From positions 62,001 to 126,000 of the forward strand of contig MU839099.1 of the NCBI GenBank assembly GCA_030685235.1: DNA of 64,000 nucleotides, read 5' to 3'. This stretch comes from Copromyces sp. CBS 386.78 (taxonomy: Eukaryota > Ascomycota > Sordariomycetes > Sordariales > Sordariaceae). Shown one piece after another: positions 1-12,127 of this stretch. The translations under genes were made by a program, and so were the position numbers. The notes under the pieces were generated by a model. That model worked only from the letters and a program-made list of their open reading frames with translations, was not told the DNA's origin and made no database searches. Numbering within the stretch: the stretch's first letter is position 1; every line of letters starts with the position of its first letter.

Positions 1-599
1 AATCCGAATCCAGCGCCTCCATTCGCTCCACCGTCCACTACCCTGCTGCCGATGGGTCTTCTGATGCAGTGGATCCATAGCAGCGCCTCAACCCCCCGTC
101 TGGTGGATTTTCTTGCTCCCACCAATGCACCCAGATCGATAAGGTACCTACGTCTAGGCTGGAATTGGCCGCCCTTTATAACGAGCTCATCTCCAGTAAA
201 ACTTTTCCCTTTGGCCTACCTTTTGCGCTTCTCATTGCCCTTTTTCGCTGTTGGTTGTTCTTCCTTGTTGCTGTCGCTGTCGCCTTGCTTGCCCCGTGCA
301 CCTGGCTGTCAACTGTTACTCTCGGTTCGGGCTTCGCATCACAGCGCCATCTACTGCACCTACCAGCACCCACCATCGCTGTCTGTCCTCTACCGCCTTT
401 GTTGTCAACCACGCCGACGATTCTTCGCCCGTGGTTCCTGGATTGGTGGAGTTGCTATCGTGGTCGCGCCTGTTGGATCCGAAGAAAACACACAGCCTTA
501 GACATTTGTCTTGTATTTTCGGGCCGTCAAAGCAGTCCTATCGTCCAGCCTTGTACCTGATTCTCGACTCCGAGTCTCGCCCCCAGAACCGAACGAACG
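1..599. other. Upstream/leader region of the PAP2 gene
   Basis: Pyrimidine-rich sequence directly upstream of the first coding exon at 600. Several short overlapping frames are open here in all phases, but none shows a recognisable domain or a consistent codon pattern. I read it as promoter and 5' untranslated leader. The window starts inside it, so the upstream neighbour is not visible. Confidence 0.5.
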
Positions 600-2073
600 A
601 TGGCGGTCGGAGCCTTTTTGGAGCCCGCCATTGTGGTGAGTTTCCTCGCCGGCGGTACCCTCGTCAACCGCAACACTACCTACTCAAGCTCAGCTGCCTC
701 GAGCCGGAGAGCTTCTTGGAACCCGCTCGATCAGACCGACCCTGAAGCGCAACCATCAGCATCGCTTCTGAAGGACGAATTCGAAGGAGGCAGGAAAGCC
801 AAGGTCGAGGAGGATGAGTACGCCGATGATGGCAGGAGGCCGTGGAGTCCATCACGATCCAGTTCGTCGTCGACAGTAGTAGAGAACCAGACTGCTGAAA
901 AGGGTCTCCCATACGGAAAGAGGTTCCGCACGTTGAAGTTTATGGGCTGGGAACGTGATGTTGTCACGCCGAATACCGAGATCCATCGCGACCGATTACT
1001 GAGCCGCGTCCTGCGCAAGTTCCCCTTCCTCGTTGAGGTGTGGTATTGGGCTCTGATCTACTGGGTATGTAACTCCAACACTTTAGACATGCTGTCGCGT
1101 ATGTCGCGTCGCATCACGACCCCCCCGCATACGAGTCGAAACTAACGGTGCCATGACAGGTCTACCAACTTGGACGGGCCTTCACAGCTGTAACCCTCAA
1201 GGCCGACACGGTCGACACTGCTCGCGTGCATGCCCTTCAAATTATTCACATAGAGCAGCGCCTGCGCATCTTTGTTGAGCCCATCTTCCAGGGCTGGTTC
1301 CTTGGACACCCGACAATCCTCAAGTGGACGAACCGAACCTACTCCTTCATCCACATCCCCGGCACCATTCTCTTCCTCATCGTCCTCTTCTACGTCACCA
1401 CCACTCGCCCTCGGGCCCGCATCCATGAGAACCACGGTGGAGGCGCTCTTGTCCGCGACTGGCGCAACTTCGTCACCCACTTTGGCCCAGATGTGTACGA
1501 GCGCCGGAGACGTACCATGGCCATGTGCAACCTTTTGGCCTTTATCGTCTTCACCTTCTGGCCCTGCATGCCGCCCAGGCTCCTCAGCGACCCCAACTAC
1601 AACGGCGAGGACGCGAAGGAGGCCAAGTCGTATGGCTTTGTCGATACAGTGCACGGAAAGGATGGTGATAGCAGTGTCTGGACTACCAACAAGTTCTGCA
1701 ACCAATACGGTATGTTTGATGTTTGACCCTGCACTCGCAACGAACTAGTTGTGCTAACTCTCTTGTCTTTTCAGCTGCCATGCCCTCCCTCCACTTCGGA
1801 TACTCTTTTCTCGTCGGCCTCACCATTGCCACCGTTCCCCTCAGGAGACAGGGCCGCTTCGGCTGGAAGAGACTCGTCGCCATTTTCACCGGCATGATTT
1901 ACCCTGGCATCATCCTTACCGCCATCATCGCGACTGCCAACCACTTCGTTTTGGATGCGGTAGCCGGAGCTTGCGCTTGCTTGATCGCCTGGAAGTTCAA
2001 CCACGTGCTTCTTAACCTCCTCCCCATTGAGGACTGGTTCCTGCACTTCCTCAGGATGCACAAGCCCAGCTAA
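600..2073 (+). CDS. PAP2-superfamily integral membrane phosphatase/transferase
   Basis: Three exons, 600-1064, 1160-1709 and 1775-2073, give 437 aa. Intron 1 (95 nt) has donor GTATGT and ACTAAC before its CAG. Intron 2 (65 nt) has GTATGT and GCTAAC. The N-terminal ~110 residues are charged and Ser-rich, probably cytosolic. Hydrophobic segments follow (FPFLVEVWYWALIYW, TILFLIVLFYVTT, NLLAFIVFTFWP). The junction of exons 2 and 3 creates AAMPSLHFGYSF, matching the PAP2 C2 motif (PSxH). ATANHFVLDAVAG, with His and Asp four residues apart, matches the C3 motif. Family members act on lipid phosphates or in sphingolipid head-group transfer (inositolphosphorylceramide synthase-like). The substrate cannot be told from sequence. 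The ATG at 600 is the first in the open frame. Confidence 0.88.
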
Positions 2074-2618
2074 ATCAGCAACCAGTCCCAAAGTCTCGGA
2101 GGACGAGACGAGACGGTTGACGTGATGACTGGTTTCAGCACTGTTCGAAGTTTTGTGGAACAAGGAGCCCACATGGCTACCACAGCAACCACAACATCGA
2201 ACAACAAACATTTTGTGTACAGCGGTGATATGTAATCTTTTAACGAATGGTCTCAAAGCGAACGAACGAACGGGTTGGGTCGAAATATGGGTTTATAAGG
2301 GTACTCTCTCGCTACAGATGGCCGGGGCCAGGACCACCTTTCTATTTCTTCCCATGTCGGAAGGGAATCTCAAGGAAGAGGAAGGCCTACGAGCACGAGC
2401 ACACACACAACACCGAAGAGATGGGAGACGGCGTTTTTCCTCACTCTCTCGTTACCGGGTTTCATCATATACCCCCATTCTTACTGCATGTAATACCAGT
2501 ACACTCACGGATCATGATACCCTCTCATGCTTTCTATCCTGGAGGGGATTCTATGTACATAAACTTAATTTGAATTTTTCGAACGGCCACAAACAGACCA
2601 TCGTCCCTCATATCGCTT
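2074..2618. other. Intergenic region between convergent genes
   Basis: 545 nt between two convergent 3' ends, presumably both 3' untranslated regions. Short frames are open but show no domain or codon signal. A CA-rich patch lies near 2400-2412. I see no RNA gene. Confidence 0.4.
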
Positions 2619-3248
2619 TCACTCATCAGCTATGACTATGCATGACTGCCCCCTTTCACCATCACAGCCTGGCTTCTGAGGCTTCCCCTCCTTAGCCCAT
2701 CGAAACGAAATCTCCACAAGATCGCGATACCCCCGGAGGTGCATCATTTGCAAGTACCGATCCAGCTCCTCGTCCGTCCGTCCTTTATCAAGCAAATCAA
2801 CCGGCAGCGTCACCACCGTTGGGTTATGCTTCTCAGAAGAAGCAGTAATGTTGTTGTCCTCCCACCTAAGGCGGATAGAGGGGACAGAGGAGGGATATCA
2901 CCACCGCCGAGACCGAGATCTTCAACACCCTGCCCCTGGTGCTGGTGCTGGGGCTTTGGCTTTGGCTTTGTCAAATTGGCATTGGTCAGGAGGGGCCAGG
3001 GCCGGAGGGGGGCAGGCGGGGACGGGGGTGAGTATGAGTCCTCGACTGTTGGTAAGAACTTCTTGAGCTGCAGAAGAAGAAGACGGCTCGGGATAGGGCG
3101 AAGGGGTTATAGGGTTGGTGTTGGTGTTGGTATTGGGGGTGATCTCTTGGAGGAGGGCACGGAAGGTGATGCCTTCTGTTTCGGACCAGGGGATGGTAAG
3201 GTCTGGTAAGGGCTTCTTGGCCGGAGGGGGGTTGTAAATCGTTGCCAT
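2619..3248 (-). CDS. Unrecognised small proline-rich protein
   Basis: On the minus strand an open frame from the ATG at 3248 runs to a TGA at 2922-2924, and the same frame is open again below 2866 down to 2619. A 63-nt intron (2866-2928) removes both stops and keeps phase. Its donor GTGTTG is weak; its acceptor is CCTTAG. The product would be about 188 aa. The N-terminus reads MATIYNPPPAKKPLPDLTIP, a Pro/Asn/Thr-rich middle follows, and the C-terminus is charged (DKGRTDEELDRYLQMMHLRG). The frame is open a further 54 nt upstream without an ATG, so a 5' exon is possible. No family is recognised. The gene is divergent from the VIT/VWA gene. Confidence 0.45.
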
Positions 3249-3814
3249 TTTTGAGGTGGGCTGGCCTAGTTCGTTTGAGGTTCTGGCTATCAGGTCGTCC
3301 ACGGCTGGTTGAGAGTGTTGAATGTTTACCGTCTGGTTCGTGGTCTATAGATTTTGGATTTCACCCACTTGGATGCCATCTTGTCCGGTTATATATGTAG
3401 CAGTTTGGACCTCACGACTACCGGAGCACCATCGAAATGATCTCAAGAGGGCTTTCAGGTTGTTGACAATCCAGCTCTTTTAATTGTCCCTATGCACACT
3501 CAATATTTAGATTGGTTTCTGAATGTCTGAAGTTATCATGTACTGTTGTCATGATAAAGCAGACGGCGACATAGCATACAAGCTAATATTGGTTTGTTCG
3601 TTAGCTCGGTACTCTTAACATAACTGGACGAGATCGATCCTGAACTGTCCCAAACCTTACAAAGACAAGATGTAATGGCTAGTTACAGATCAGAAAGGCG
3701 TTAAGAAGATTCAATATGGCATATTGAACTTCCAAAGCGGCATATGCAAAGTGAGTTTATGTCTTGGTTATAGAGCAAAACGGTTCAATTAGATATCAAG
3801 AAAATTGACGCGAG

Positions 3815-3851
3815 GTATCGACCTAACAAACAAACCAGTATTGGACTGTAA
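3815..3851. repeat. Copy 1 of a dispersed ~36-nt motif
   Basis: The core CTAACAAACAAACCAGTATT lies in a segment that recurs near 16021-16057 with only transition differences (C/T, G/A). The sequence around the two copies is otherwise unrelated, so this is a short dispersed repeat, possibly the eroded remnant of a mobile sequence. Origin unknown. Confidence 0.55.
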
Positions 3852-4350
3852 AGCAGATGACGATGCAGCATGCCTGCTTCCCCTCTCACGCACAAGTCGA
3901 ACATGGCACAAAGAACAGGCTGTTTGTTCCCCAGCTCGGAGTCTGCTTTGAAAACCAAGCTTCATTTCGTACTGATGCGTTGGTGTTTGGCAGAAGCCAC
4001 AAAGTGAAAGTGGAAGCAGAGGCTCATTCATGGCAGTGGGTAGGAGGGAGCCTATAGAACACACGCGTTCTGCACTGCCTAGCTCGTTGCTGCCTAGCAC
4101 GATGATAATAGTGTAGTCTAAAGCGGAGAATTTCCCGTCTAAGCCCATGGGTGGCAGCTGTCGCTCTCTGCCGGCGGCAGCCGCTGGTTGTCTGATTGGT
4201 ACAAACAGCTGCGCTGAATGGGGAGATAAATGCCAAGGAAGCCCACACCAGGCACCCCATTGCCTCTTGCTGACCTTCATTCAACACGAACGAAAGGACA
4301 ATCAATCATTGGAGTCACTGTCATACAACATGATGCCCGAAGGAAACAGC

Positions 4351-4357
4351 TATATAA
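4351..4357 (+). promoter_or_regulatory. Candidate TATA box of the VIT/VWA gene
   Basis: TATATAA lies about 170 nt upstream of the start codon at 4525 and is followed by a pyrimidine-rich stretch typical of fungal core promoters. It is a candidate by position only. Confidence 0.35.
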
Positions 4358-4524
4358 TGACGGCGCTCGATGTCCAGTCTCAATATATTTCCAGTCAGAC
4401 TCTCTCACCTCCTCATCTTTTCCTGCTGCTATCATCCTTCCCTCCCTAGCTGATCCCCTCCACAACACGGCATCACAAACAACAATACCCCATACAATCA
4501 CTTCAACTTCCACCCCATCCCACC

Positions 4525-7500
4525 ATGTTCGGACGAAGGTATGGTCATGCTAGCCATGGCCATGTCACTGGTCTTTACTACACCGAACCGCTCAATGAAT
4601 GGCATCTCCAACGACGCTATCTCCCCCACCTAGAACTCTCCGTCTACACGCACATTGTAGGCTCATCAAGCAGAACCACTCTGACACAGACCTATGTCAA
4701 CCCTTCTGTTGAAAAGAGTATCCCAGAACTGAGGTACACCTTCCCGCTGTATGATGGCGTCTCCGTCGTTGGTTTCGTCTGCACCATCAACGGCGACAGA
4801 GTGATAAGAGGAGTAGTCAAAGAAAAGTCCCAAGCTAGGAAAGTGTACCAGGAAGCTGTCGACCGAGGCGAAACTGCTGGCCTGTTGGAACAGCTTCCCA
4901 ATGCCAGTGATGTCTTCACCACCACTGTTGGCAACGTCCCTGCTGGTGCTTCTCTCAAGGTGGAGATCACATATCTGGGCGAGCTGAAGAATGACGCCGG
5001 AGTGGATGGAATCCGCTACACCATCCCAACCTCTGTTGCTCCTCGCTACGGTGATTTCCCCGGTACCCTTCTCGATGCTCCCCAAGCCGTTACCAAGTCT
5101 GGTATCCAGATCACTGTCGATGTTGAGACGCCGAATGGCTCAAACATCAAGAGCATCCAGTCCCCGTCCCACCCCATCTCTGTCACCATCGGCAACACCT
5201 CCTCTGGAGCAGCTGCCGGCACTGATGTGTCACTGCAGAAAGCCTCCGCTACCCTTTGCCTTGGCACCGCAGAGCTAGCCCAGGATTTCATCCTCCAGGT
5301 GGTTGCCACCAACACAGGCAATCCGATTGCCCTGCTCGAAACACACCCTGATATTCCCCAGCAGCGGGCCTTGATGGCGACACTGGTGCCAAAGTTCAAT
5401 CTGCCCTCGTCACGCCCCGAGATCGTCTTTGTCTGTGACCGCTCTGGCTCCATGGGCGGTGCTCGAATCGAAGGCCTCAAGTCTGCTCTTCGGATTTTCC
5501 TCAAGTCCATCCCCGTGGGCGCCAAGTTCAACATCTGTTCATTCGGTTCAAGGCACGAGTTTCTATTTCCAGATGGCTCCCGGTCGTATGACCAGGAGAG
5601 TCTCAGCCGAGCAATGGAATACACGAATTGGATGCAGGCCGATTTTGGAGGCACCGAGATGTATCGACCAGTCGAAGCTGCGTTCGAGAAGCGCTACAAA
5701 GATATGGAACTGGAGGTCTTCTTGCTCACTGACGGCGAGATCTGGGATCAGGAACGATTGTTCATCATGATCAACAAGAAGGTGTCGGAGTCCAAGGGCG
5801 CCATCCGTTTGTTCACCTTGGGAATTGGCAATGATGTCAGCCATGCTCTCATCGAAGGCGTCGCTCGTGCTGGCAATGGGTTTGCCCAGTCCGTTACCGA
5901 TGATGAGAAGATGAACGCCAAGGTGGTTAGGATGCTCAAGGCGGGTCTGACTCCTCACATCAAGGACTACACTTTGGAGATAAAGTACGACAAGGCTTCT
6001 GAGGTGGAAGCCAAGAGCAAAAACGCGGGAGGCGATGACCTTGAAATTGACGATGACTTCGAAATCGTCGAAAAGGTCCACGACTCTTTGGCCATCCGTC
6101 TCGCCGAGGACAAGACTTCTGGCGGCGCTGACAAGCCAGCCGAGCCCGTCAAGCCGATTTCCCTCTTCAACCCCTCAGCCGATCTCGATACCGAGATGCC
6201 CGACGCTGATATCGACACATCTTCCGGAGGGAAGTACTCACACGTCCCCTCAGTCCCCGAGCCCAAGATCCTCCAAGCGCCATTCGCCATTCCCCCACTC
6301 TACCCTTTCATCAGGACCACCGTGTACCTACTGCTCTCCCCCGGCACGACCCAGAAAACGCCCAAATCAGTCGTTCTCCGCGCCACTTCTGTCCACGGGC
6401 CTCTCGAGCTTGAGATCCCAGTTGCCGTGCTGGAACAAAAGGGCCAGACGATCCACCAGCTCGCCGCCCGCAAAGCCGTGCAGGAGCTGGAAGAGGGTCG
6501 CGGCTGGCTATACCACGCCAAGGACTCTGAGGATCCAGAGCAGAAGCTTCTCAAGGAAAAGTACGAGGGCCGCTTCTCCGATATGGTGGAGAGAGAGGCC
6601 GTCAGGTTAGGCGTCACCTTCCAGGTGGGAAGCAAGTGGTGCAGTTATGTCGCGGTGGAGGAGAAGGACCGGACTGAGCACGAAGTGAGGCAGCAGGTTT
6701 CCGGATCTTCCTTGACTGAGGATGAGGACAACTCTAAGTCTGAGTCTGTCAATGTCAATGTCAATAGACGGAGGGCCTCGCGCTTCCTCGCTTCCTTAGG
6801 TTCTTCAGCTGTTTCTGAGGAGGTCGTTGTCAAGAAGCGAAGTATGGGAGGAAAGAGTAAGGCTTCCTTCGATGTCGATTCCCATTATTTGGCATCTCCT
6901 GTCGGAGGAAATGTCTTTGGTCAGCTGAACGCTGCTAGGTGTTCTCTGGGATCGACTGGCGGGGGCGCCTTTGGTGCATACCAGGCTCCGCCGCCAAATT
7001 CTTCACGTCCTATGGCAAGTCTGTTTGGTGGAATTCAGGGTAAGTCAGATTCTTCTTGTGGCATTTCGCCGTCGAGGCTGTATTCTATGCCGGCGGGTTG
7101 CCCTTCCTATCGAGTGACCATGCCTCCTCCTACTCTCTGCTGTTTTCAATCACTTTCTGGTGACACTTTTTCTGTTCCACCAAATCCTTTGGACTTTCAA
7201 CGTGTCCCATTTCCTTCTACTCTCGATTCTAAAGACTTGGTTCCACTTGACTCCTTGGACTCTTTCTTTGTTCCATCTACTTCTGATTCTGATTCTGACG
7301 ATATCGTTCCACCTACAGCAGTACAGATGACCCCACCTAAAGTCGTCGGGGGCGCAACCACATCTTACGGCTACCCGGCTGCAGTTCGTGCCCTCGGGGC
7401 TACTTCCAATAGTTCAGGTACTACAGCTTTCGGTTCCGCGGCTCCCAGTAGCGCTGGTGGGCTTTTTGGTGCCAAACCCACAGCTCCCAATAACTCCAGT

Positions 7501-8030
7501 AACCTCTTCGGAGCCGCAGCCCCAGCCTCCATGTCTGCCATTAGCCTCTTCGGCGCCTCAGTCTCTCATAGTTCAGGTAGGCTTTTTGCTCTCAGCCCCT
7601 TCCGAATCCATATCCCAAGAGCTGTCAAAGCCTTTACCCGGTTCTGTTTCCAGAGTCCAGTTCGCTAACAAACCTCACAGAATCCACCGATGTCAAACCC
7701 GAGATGGCGACACCCCTCGAACCGCTCGAAGCCCTTGTAAACCTCCAGCAATTTGATGGTTCCTGGTCTTGGAGTCAGCAACTGCTTGATATTTTGGGAC
7801 AGTCTCAGTCGACGGAGGAGCGCTATGGAGTGTCTGTTCCGAACACAAACATCCTCGCCACAGCTTTGGTGCTGGCGTATTTGGAGGTCAAGCTGGCAGA
7901 CGAAAAGGATGAATGGGAAATGTTGGCTGATAAGGCTAGGGAGTGGTTGAGGAGTGAGCTTGCCAGCTCTGGCCAGCAGGGTCTCTTGTCGGTTGAGGAG
8001 TATGTGGAGAAGATTAAGCAGGCTTTGTAG
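4525..8030 (+). CDS. VIT and von Willebrand factor A domain protein with FG-rich tail
   Basis: Exon 1 is 4525-7576. An intron at 7577-7680 (GTAGGC, GCTAAC, CACAG) leads to exon 2, 7681-8030, giving about 1,133 aa. Residues ~20-150 form a VIT domain. The VWA domain follows, with a complete metal-binding MIDAS site: D305-R-S307-G-S309, T377 in FGGTEM, and D403 in LTDGEI. Residues ~795-1030 are Ser/Gly/Pro-rich with repeated LFG/FG units (SLFGG, GLFGA, NLFGA). The last ~100 residues (NLQQFDGSW and a Trp/Leu-rich helical stretch) resemble the C-terminus of animal VWA5A/PARP4-type proteins. The architecture suggests an intracellular protein-interaction scaffold, but the function is unknown. A GTAAGT at 7040 and CTACAG ending at 7318 bound an optional in-frame 279-nt intron; removing it gives 1,040 aa. 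Confidence 0.9.
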
Positions 8031-8690
8031 GGTGATGGATAATTATAGGGTCGTTTTAGATTGTTTGTTGGATGGTGGAATGAGGATTTGCAGGATCAAT
8101 GATCACTTTAGGTAGTTTCAAGCAGAGAGAGAATTAACTCTTCCGCCTAGCGTTGTTTCCCCTGTGATAGACACCTTTACTTTGACCGTAATGTCCAACA
8201 AGTGTATCGAACAGCACAGCCAAACCTCCCCTATGCCCTTTCGTAGTCCCCTCACGCTCAACTCTCGTAGCTACCCCTCCCGACTATCATCTCAGATCAC
8301 AGATCAGCGGGAAAGGCGGCAGATCAACACTCTCCATTGACACCTACCGACATCTCCAATACAACTTAACCTCCTGCTCTCAACCTTCAACGATTGACCA
8401 CATGACTCTGACTATCACCCAGCCATATACATACAGGCGCTTGGAATCTTCAATATCCCCGCCCCGCTTTCTTCCATCGTCGTCATATTGCAGATCTTGA
8501 AGGTCACGGTCTCATGGTTACATGCGAGCGGGCGGCCAGGCAGGCGGTGGAGTGGGAAATGCGGGAGGTCTCACTTGGTTTTTCTGGGGGAAAGGAGCCA
8601 GGGAGCCAGGTTCTAGGGCTTTCCGTAACGTAACAAAGCGAGACATTGGCATGTTAAGTCGATGAAGGAATGGTCCACGATGTCCTGCCT
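8031..8690. other. Intergenic region
   Basis: 660 nt downstream of the VIT/VWA gene. No coding signal, RNA gene or repeat was seen; it presumably includes the 3' untranslated region. Confidence 0.4.
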
Positions 8691-9067
8691 TTAGAGTTTC
8701 TCAGGTTTCTGTTTCTTGGCGCGGTTGACAACGGCCTGGGCTGCAAACGTAGGTTATATAAGTCTGCCCAAATTTAGAGAGTGAAAAATGCACGTAATTT
8801 ACATTCCGTTCCCCTTGTATAAAAGCGAGATTCTTTGGTCACGCATCCACCCAGGTGGGAGTGATTCAATTTCCTGGTTCCCAAAGACGTTACATCAACG
8901 AATGAACGTGGGAAAGGGTTGTGGTGTAACAATGGACTGTAACCTTAACCTTGTTTACCTACCTTGGTGAACGGGTGAACGAGCTTCTTTGTTTCATTCT
9001 GCCAAAGAAGGCTTGTTGCATATACGCCGATGGAAAGAACGAACGGGACACCGGGCTTGACATACAT
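8691..9067 (-). CDS. Possible two-exon gene for a ~49-aa protein
   Basis: On the minus strand the exon 8963-9067 starts MYVKPGVPFVLSIGVYATS and ends in a GTAGGT donor. After a 227-nt intron (8736-8962, acceptor CCCAG) exon 8691-8735 reads AVVNRAKKQKPEKL and stop. A second acceptor, TTGCAG, just upstream would fit a donor at GTAAAC in another phase. The product would have one hydrophobic segment followed by a basic tail, as small mitochondrial inner-membrane subunits often do. I do not recognise the family. The evidence is only frame, splice signals and composition, so this is tentative. Confidence 0.33.
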
Positions 9068-9915
9068 GGGTTGAAGACTGTCCCTTGTGTGTCCCATGAA
9101 AACAATGATGCTGGGTAGAGTAGTTGAGTACAGGTAGGTATCTTTTAAGTATAACACATTAGCAACCACAACCAACAACACCACACAGCATCACCATCGA
9201 AGCACAACATGAACTAGGTATCACCATCCACCACAACGTGGATTTTTTAAGGGTAGTCGCTCGCTTGCTTCTTTTCTCTATACGAGCCTGCGGTTGACCG
9301 TTTCTCGGCCGAGCTGGTTTTTGACTGACTGACTGATTGACTGACTGCCATGGTCTTGGAAGTTCTGGAACTGACATCTCATGATCATTACAGGTTGAGA
9401 TGGAATGTTTGGCCATTATGGAGAGGGTGTCCTTATTTCCCCACCAAATAGAAGACTGCACTGGATCTCGGCAATTGGATACCTAGGTAGGTAGAAAGAA
9501 GATGCAGATCTTTAGATCCAGCGCCCGTGTGCTCATCGTAAATGGTCCGTATGTAAACTAAACCTTGTGAACGGACCCCAACACCGGCGATCCTAAAAGA
9601 GTTGGGGTTGTTTGGTGACACTGACGTATCCTATCTGACCGGCTTTCGCATGAGTCGAGTAACCCATCTTGTGGGTTGATGCATCGCCAGTACGTAATGT
9701 ATCTGAACTTGATCCAACGACATGTGCCATCCCATCATCTTCTTTAATAAAAGCTTGGCGGGGCCACCTGCAAACCGATGCATATGTATCAAGGCATATA
9801 CTTGACCTCCCCCAAGTTCCTTGAATTTCCAAGAACTCAAGAACTTCCCCCTTCCTACATCCTCATCCATCCCCGGCGACCGTCGGTATTAACGGTCAAT
9901 CGCACGAAAACCACA
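9068..9915. other. Intergenic region upstream of the GH2 gene
   Basis: About 850 nt, including a short TGAC-type tetranucleotide repeat at 9322-9347. No convincing coding segment. It is the likely promoter of the glycosidase gene, and perhaps the leader of the doubtful small gene. Confidence 0.4.
9322..9347. repeat. (TGAC)n microsatellite
   Basis: An imperfect tandem TGAC/TGAT tetranucleotide run of about six units in the intergenic region before the GH2 gene. Confidence 0.7.
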
Positions 9916-12127
9916 ATGGCACCCATTTCTCTCCTCTCATTGTCTCTAAGCCTACTCACACTGACACCCCCTTCCCTCGCATCCGCCATCCGTCAAGGCG
10001 CGGCAAACCCGCCCAAGATCCCACACGGTCCCAACGGAACCGGAGCAGGAGAAAGCCAAGCGCAGCTCTACGCCCCTCAACCCGCCCTCCTCGCCACGGA
10101 ATGGACCGCCTCCGTGGGCTCCGATCCCTCTAAGCACTGGGCGCAACATCCGCGCCCACAGCTGAAGCGAGACGACAAGTGGTGGCAGAGCCTCAATGGG
10201 ATTTGGCGATATCAGAATGCTCACTTTGCTTCGTCGGCTTGGCTGAATACGGACCTCGAGAGTATTACGCCGGAGGTTAAAGTTGGAGGAGTAGAGGGAT
10301 ACGATGGCGGTGCTGATGGGGGGGTTATAGAAGAGAAGGAGACGCTGATCCCGTCTTGCATTGAGAGCGGATTCAGTGGTTTGGCCGAGACGAACGTGAC
10401 GGGGATGTATTTCAAGCGGACGCTGGAGATCCCAGACGAGTGGGTGAACGAGACTGGAAGGAGGGTGTTGATACACTTCGAAGCAGTTGATTACGAGGCG
10501 ATGGTTCACGTGAATGACCACAAGCTGGGGCATAACGTAGGCGGGTATTTCCGGTTTACGGTCGATGCGACGAACGCGTTGAAGAAGGGGGAGGGGAAGA
10601 ATGAGTTGCAGGTTTTGGTCCGGGATCCGACTGATGAGCCGGGCTCCTATACGCCGCATGGGAAGCAGACGAGGACGCCATCGCATATCTTCTATACTCC
10701 ATGCACGGGGATTTGGCAGTCTGTGTGGATGGAGAGTGTCCCGGGGGATAACTACATCAGTGATCTAGATGTTGCGGCTGATATGGGAGGAAAAAGTAAG
10801 TGGACTAACCTGTGATGTTTTGGAGATCTATGCTGACGAAGAGTCAAGTAACCATGACGTTGCACTCCAACAGTAACGCCACGACTCCGGTAAAAGTTTC
10901 CATCCTTGAAGGCGGTACCGAAGTTGCGACACACGATGGCTCGTCAAACCAAGAGTTCTCGTTCCAAGTTCCTGACCCCAAGCTGTGGTCTCCCGACTCC
11001 CCGACGCTATACAATATTAGCGTGACGATGGGCGACGACCAAATCACGAGCTACACCGGTTTCAGGACAGTTTCGAAGGGAGTAGTGAACGGGATCCAGC
11101 GCCCGCTTTTGAACGGCAAGTTCGTCTTCCAGTTCGGGCCCCTGGACCAAGGATACTGGCCGGATGGCATCTACTTGCCTCCCACCGAGGAGGCGATGCT
11201 GTATGATCTTGACTTGATCAAAAGCGTGGGGATGAATATGGTTCGGAAGCATGTAAGTGCAGCTCATGACGACATAGCTTGGAGAGACACTCACCCTTTT
11301 GCCCAGATCAAAGTCGAGCCCCAGCTCTACTATCACGCCTGCGACAAACTCGGTCTCCTCGTCATCCAGGACATGCCCTCCATGCGCCCCGCGGCCAGTT
11401 TGGCGAACGACTTTCCCACACCCGTTCAACAAGCCGAGTTTGAGCGCCAGCTCAGCGTCATGGTACAGCAATTCAAGCACCACCCCAGTATCGTTACTTG
11501 GGTAATCTACAACGAGGGTTGGGGCCAAACCCACGATGACGGCAACTACCCCGAGTTCCATATCACTGACACCATCCGCGCGCTTGACCCGACAAGACTG
11601 ATCGATTCGGTAACTGGTTGGTTCGATCATGGAGCTGGTGATTTCCAGGACAACCACCACTACGCCAGCCCTCAGTGCGGTACACCCTGGCATAGCAGTC
11701 CCAATACGCCTTATGACCCCAACAGAATCGGCTTCCAAGGTGAATTCGGAGGAGTTGGGCATGTTCCGGATGCCAAAAAGTAAGATGCCGTTCCTTTATT
11801 CTCTTGTCGCGACGTATCACTAACAGACTCGCGCTCAACCCCAGCCTCTGGCCTGATCCCGCCGCAGTAGCCACAATTCCCGAAACATACGAGCTCGCTG
11901 CCGACCTAGATGCGTACAACTACCGCACCCACGTGCTGCTTGGCGAGTTGCGCGACCAGGTGGAACGATATGCGTGCAGCGGTGCTGTGTATACACAGAC
12001 GACGGATGTGGAAGGCGAGGTGAACGGCTTGGTAACGTATGACCGTCGCGTGGTGAGGGTTAATGTTACGCAGTGGAAGAGTGATATACAAGCTTTGTAT
12101 GACGCTGCCGAAAAGAGAGTTTCATAA
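9916..12127 (+). CDS. Secreted glycoside hydrolase family 2 protein
   Basis: Exons 9916-10795, 10849-11252, 11307-11779 and 11845-12127 give about 679 aa. Introns are 53, 54 and 65 nt. The start at 9916 is chosen because it opens a clear signal peptide (MAPISLLSLSLSLLTLTPPS then LASA); the frame is open further upstream but lacks that feature. WQSLNGIWRYQ and the following beta-rich region fit the GH2 sugar-binding domain. RKHIKVEP and QDMPSMRP lead into the catalytic barrel. IYNEGWG carries the predicted acid/base Glu (~E498) and GFQGEFGG the predicted nucleophile (~E574). GH2 enzymes cleave beta-galactosides, -mannosides or -glucuronides; specificity is not decidable here. The last intron has an alternative acceptor at 11826 that would add six residues. 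Confidence 0.88.

Larger units (their letters stand above)
3249..4524. other. Divergent promoter region
   Basis: About 1.3 kb between the divergent starts of the small unknown gene and the VIT/VWA gene. It holds a TATATAA box at 4351-4357 and one copy of a ~36-nt dispersed motif (3815-3851). Short frames here (3789-4280 minus and others) lack coding character. Confidence 0.5.
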
